Below, one piece after another: positions 49,354-51,716 of a stretch of DNA of 51,716 nucleotides. Below the pieces are notes generated by a model. That model had not been told where the DNA came from. It did no database searches and worked only from the letters and a program-made list of their open reading frames with translations. Both the position numbers and the translations under genes were made by a program. The DNA comes from Planctomycetota bacterium. GTDB taxonomy: Bacteria > Planctomycetota > UBA1135 > GCA-002686595. Within the stretch, counting starts at the first letter, position 1. Each line of letters starts with the position of its first letter. The stretch is from assembly GCA_014237855.1 (NCBI GenBank), contig JABACD010000031.1, positions 1-51,716 of the forward strand. Reading direction: 5' to 3'.

Positions 49354-51716
49354 ATGAGCCCCAACCCGACATCCCTGGATCTCGAAGAGCTCTTCCACGC
49401 GGCCCTCGAGCTCGAGGGCGAGCAGCGCCAGGCCTTCCTCGATCGCATTGGCGACAGGTCCTCCGACCTTCTTCGCGAGGTGGAAGCTCTGCTGGAGGGG
49501 GTCCCCGAGGGGCGAGGCCTGCTCGATGCAGCACCCGAGGCCGCGAAGCTCGCGGGCCTCGATGCGGAGTCGAGTCACTTTTCCGTGGAGGCGGGCACCA
49601 CCGTCGACGACTACACCCTGGTGCGCAAGCTGGGCCAGGGCGGCATGGGCGAGGTCTGGGAGGCCCAGCAGGGCTCGCTGTCACGCCGCGTGGCACTCAA
49701 GCTCCTGCTCCCCGGCCGGGCCAGCTCGAGGGGCCTGGACTTCTTCGCGCGGGAGGCCCGCGCCGGCGGCCGCCTGTCCCACCCGAACATCGTGTCGGTC
49801 CACGGCACGGGCGAGAGCGGGGGCATCCACTGGATCGCGATGGAGCTGATCGAGGAGGGCCTCGACCTGCGCGAGTCACTCGACAGTCTGCGGGAAGAGT
49901 CCGAGCTTCCCCCCGATTACTACAAGCACTGCGCGAGCTTCCTGGCCGAGGTGGCGGAGGCCCTCGAGACCGCGCACCAGGCGGATGTGATCCACCGGGA
50001 CCTGAAGCCGGCGAACATCCTGGTGACCCCGGAGGACCGACCCAAGGTGACGGACTTCGGGCTGGCCAAGCTGACGGACGAGAACTCGCTCTCGCAGGTG
50101 GGCGAGCTGATGGGCAGCTACTACTACATGAGCCCCGAGCAGGTCGCGACCAAGCGCATGGGGCTGGACCACCGCACGGACATCTTCAGCCTGGGCGTGG
50201 TGATGTACGAGATGCTGACGCTCGTGCGGCCGTTTGAGGGGGACACCACGGAGCAGGTCGCGCGCAAGATCATGCTGGTGGATCCCCAGGTGCCGGACGA
50301 GCTGCGCTCGAAGGTGCCGCGCGACCTGTCGGTGATCTGTGGCAAGTGCCTGGAGAAGGATCCGGACAGGCGCTATCCCTCGATGGCGGAGCTGGCGGCG
50401 GACCTGCGCCGGCACCTGGCCCACGAGCCGATCAAGGCCAGGCCGCCGGGCCCGGTGGAGCGGGCGATGAAGTGGGTGCGACGCCACCCGACCCGCAGCT
50501 CGGCGCTAGGTGTGGGGGCGGTGGCGCTGGCCGGGCTGGGCTGGCTGGGTCTGCTGACGATGGAGCAGGCCGAGCTGGCGACTCGAAGGGCAGCGGAGCT
50601 GGAGCTGGCGAATGCGGACCTCGCGAGTGAGCAGGTGCGAACGGAGGAGGCACTCAGGCAGGTGAAAGCCGAGCAAGCCAGCACCGAGGCCGAGAGAAAA
50701 GTGACCCTGGCCATCAAGGACTTCCTGCTGCTGGAGATGATTGCTGTGGCAGATCCAGCCAACGGCCATGGACCCGAGGTCACCGTGCGTCAGATGATAG
50801 AGGAGGCCTCCGAGAAGGTCGGACTTCGGTTCGAAGACGACCTGGAGCTTCGTGCGGAGATCGAGCACACCTTGCACCGGGTCTACTATTCGATCGGGAT
50901 GCTGGACGAGGCCGAGAAGCTTCTGTTGAGCGCAATCAATACCCGTCGTCAGGCCAAGCCCGAGGGGGACGAAGACCTGGCCCTATGGATGCTAAACCTC
51001 TGCGATCTGGCCGGGGCTCGAGGATTCGAAGGTCTTCTCTCGGTGGCGGAAACCAGAGAGTTGCTCGAGGAAGCTGAAGTGATCATCAAGCGCACCGATG
51101 CCCCCCACATGCTCGAGACCCTGGAGGTGATGAGGAAGGTGCAGGTCCAGGGAGAGAGTTCCCGGGACGGGCTCGTCAGGACCAGGGAGGTTCCCCTGTG
51201 GCTGGTCGAGGGCTGCAATGTCCACTGGAAGCTGGAATCGGAGGCCGAGGCGCGCGAGCGTGTCGAGGCGCTCGTCTTGGAAGTCGAAGCTGCCTGGAAA
51301 CTTGGTGGCCCCGAGGCTGGCTACGCTCCTCTTCGAGAACTCGTCGAGCCCTACATTCACAAGCCGCTCTTCCGGGTGATGACGCCCAAGGGCTTTGCGA
51401 ACACAGCCAGGTGGGCTGAGGAAGCGCAGTACATGGCGACGGCCAGTGCCCTGCGTTTCGCTGCGCTGAACTTCAGCCGTGAAGAGGAGCTCTTTGACGA
51501 CCACAAGACCTGGACTTTCTGGAGGCAGTACGCTGCCCTCCTCGGTCGGACAGAGCAGTGGCCCCTGGCCTTGGATGAGGCTCGGAAGTGTGCGCGGCAC
51601 GGGGATGAGCACTTCCCCAAGGACTTCGTGGGGAGGCTCAAGGCTCACGATGCGCTCGTGCTCGCCCTACGAGGAGCAGGTGAGGTCGCGGAGCTCGAGG
51701 AGGCGCCCGTGATCCG
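49354..51716 (+). CDS. Hanks-type Ser/Thr protein kinase with membrane helix (3' end outside window)
   Basis: An open frame of 787 codons from ATG 49354 continues past the window end. After about 85 N-terminal residues comes a complete kinase domain: glycine loop L-G-Q-G-G-M-G-E-V (93-101), V-A-L-K (Lys116), H-R-D-L-K-P-A-N (214-221), D-F-G (234-236), S-P-E-Q and D-I-F-S-L-G-V-V-M-Y-E-M-L. A membrane helix spans about 383-403, followed by a coiled-coil and a C-terminal region with helical repeats, probably TPR-like, as in many planctomycete kinases. The catalytic domain should lie in the cytoplasm and the repeats outside. Third-position GC in the catalytic part is near 96 percent by hand count against about 73 percent after residue 450. 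Confidence 0.95.
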   Translation, partial: MSPNPTSLDLEELFHAALELEGEQRQAFLDRIGDRSSDLLREVEALLEGVPEGRGLLDAAPEAAKLAGLDAESSHFSVEAGTTVDDYTLVRKLGQGGMGEVWEAQQGSLSRRVALKLLLPGRASSRGLDFFAREARAGGRLSHPNIVSVHGTGESGGIHWIAMELIEEGLDLRESLDSLREESELPPDYYKHCASFLAEVAEALETAHQADVIHRDLKPANILVTPEDRPKVTDFGLAKLTDENSLSQVGELMGSYYYMSPEQVATKRMGLDHRTDIFSLGVVMYEMLTLVRPFEGDTTEQVARKIMLVDPQVPDELRSKVPRDLSVICGKCLEKDPDRRYPSMAELAADLRRHLAHEPIKARPPGPVERAMKWVRRHPTRSSALGVGAVALAGLGWLGLLTMEQAELATRRAAELELANADLASEQVRTEEALRQVKAEQASTEAERKVTLAIKDFLLLEMIAVADPANGHGPEVTVRQMIEEASEKVGLRFEDDLELRAEIEHTLHRVYYSIGMLDEAEKLLLSAINTRRQAKPEGDEDLALWMLNLCDLAGARGFEGLLSVAETRELLEEAEVIIKRTDAPHMLETLEVMRKVQVQGESSRDGLVRTREVPLWLVEGCNVHWKLESEAEARERVEALVLEVEAAWKLGGPEAGYAPLRELVEPYIHKPLFRVMTPKGFANTARWAEEAQYMATASALRFAALNFSREEELFDDHKTWTFWRQYAALLGRTEQWPLALDEARKCARHGDEHFPKDFVGRLKAHDALVLALRGAGEVAELEEAPVI

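Noticed and set aside
49341..50237. A 298-residue open frame in the +2 register of the kinase gene
   Set aside because: It is an overlapping-frame shadow in very GC-rich sequence; the text is Arg/Gly/Pro repeats, while the frame from 49354 encodes all kinase motifs.
1..51716. CRISPR array, insertion sequence, prophage or integron
   Set aside because: No regularly spaced direct repeats, transposase, integrase, or terminal inverted repeats with target duplications were seen on either strand.

Overview
The window is about 51.7 kb of GC-rich, gene-dense bacterial DNA, and every sign I can read points to a planctomycete. The signs are secreted sulfatase-fold enzymes, a DUF1080 lipoprotein, a VPS10/BNR-repeat exported protein, a PF07638-type ECF sigma factor directly followed by a Hanks-type Ser/Thr kinase, a DUF3106 protein, and an N-terminal module in one sulfatase (FFYS... 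to ...FQAWYRDP...) that I associate from memory with secreted proteins of the Poly30/Saltatorellus-like lineage. The lineage call is inference. There is no transposase, integrase, phage gene, CRISPR array or rRNA; this looks like ordinary chromosome.

Layout. 1-7.3 kb: the tail of an unknown gene and a hairpin, a TatA/B-like translocase subunit coupled to a TIM-barrel sugar isomerase, a small Cys-rich protein, then on the minus strand a DUF1080 lipoprotein, an MscS channel and a LolD/FtsX-type ABC transporter. 7.5-21 kb: an exported HEAT-repeat protein, an alkaline-phosphatase-fold 'sulfatase' with Thr in the nucleophile position followed by a membrane SGNH protein, two GT-C membrane glycosyltransferases, a true FGly-type secreted sulfatase and a large BNR-repeat protein. 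21-28.8 kb: a LeuA-like acyltransferase divergent from an aspartokinase, an exported unknown, a 48-residue DUF5989-like membrane peptide overlapping a second SGNH protein, MgtE, and a signal peptidase I with a large internal insertion. 28.9-32.8 kb: an ECF sigma factor, its zinc-finger anti-sigma factor and a DUF3106 protein in one operon, then tRNA 2-selenouridine synthase. 32.8-43.1 kb: an FAD oxidoreductase coupled to a NapH-like polyferredoxin membrane protein, a tandem pair of SPFH (band 7) proteins, a radical SAM protein coupled to a family 9 glycosyltransferase, PurF, a family 4 glycosyltransferase and tRNA-Arg(CCG). 43.4-51.7 kb: an exported Ca-binding-repeat protein, an ECF sigma factor with a candidate self-recognised promoter, an anti-sigma factor that appears to fuse RseA-like and RseB-like halves, a small coiled protein, a GNAT acetyltransferase, and a sigma factor/Ser-Thr kinase pair that runs off the end.

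How it fits together. The dominant theme is the cell envelope: export (Tat-like subunit, signal peptidase), lipid/lipoprotein-type ABC export, SGNH and GT enzymes that build or trim surface glycans, SPFH membrane organisers, and three separate sigma-factor circuits. Many genes overlap by 1-4 bases (ATGA, TTGA, TGATG, TAGTG), so translational coupling is widespread. Shine-Dalgarno sequences are often absent; seven confident genes instead start in the context CCCATG.

The best candidates for something new are the RseA-RseB fusion anti-sigma factor with repeated P-x-x-L-x-x-R-V units shared with the second anti-sigma factor, the sigma/anti-sigma/DUF3106 operon, the signal peptidase insertion, and the sharply bounded high-GC3 catalytic module of the kinase.
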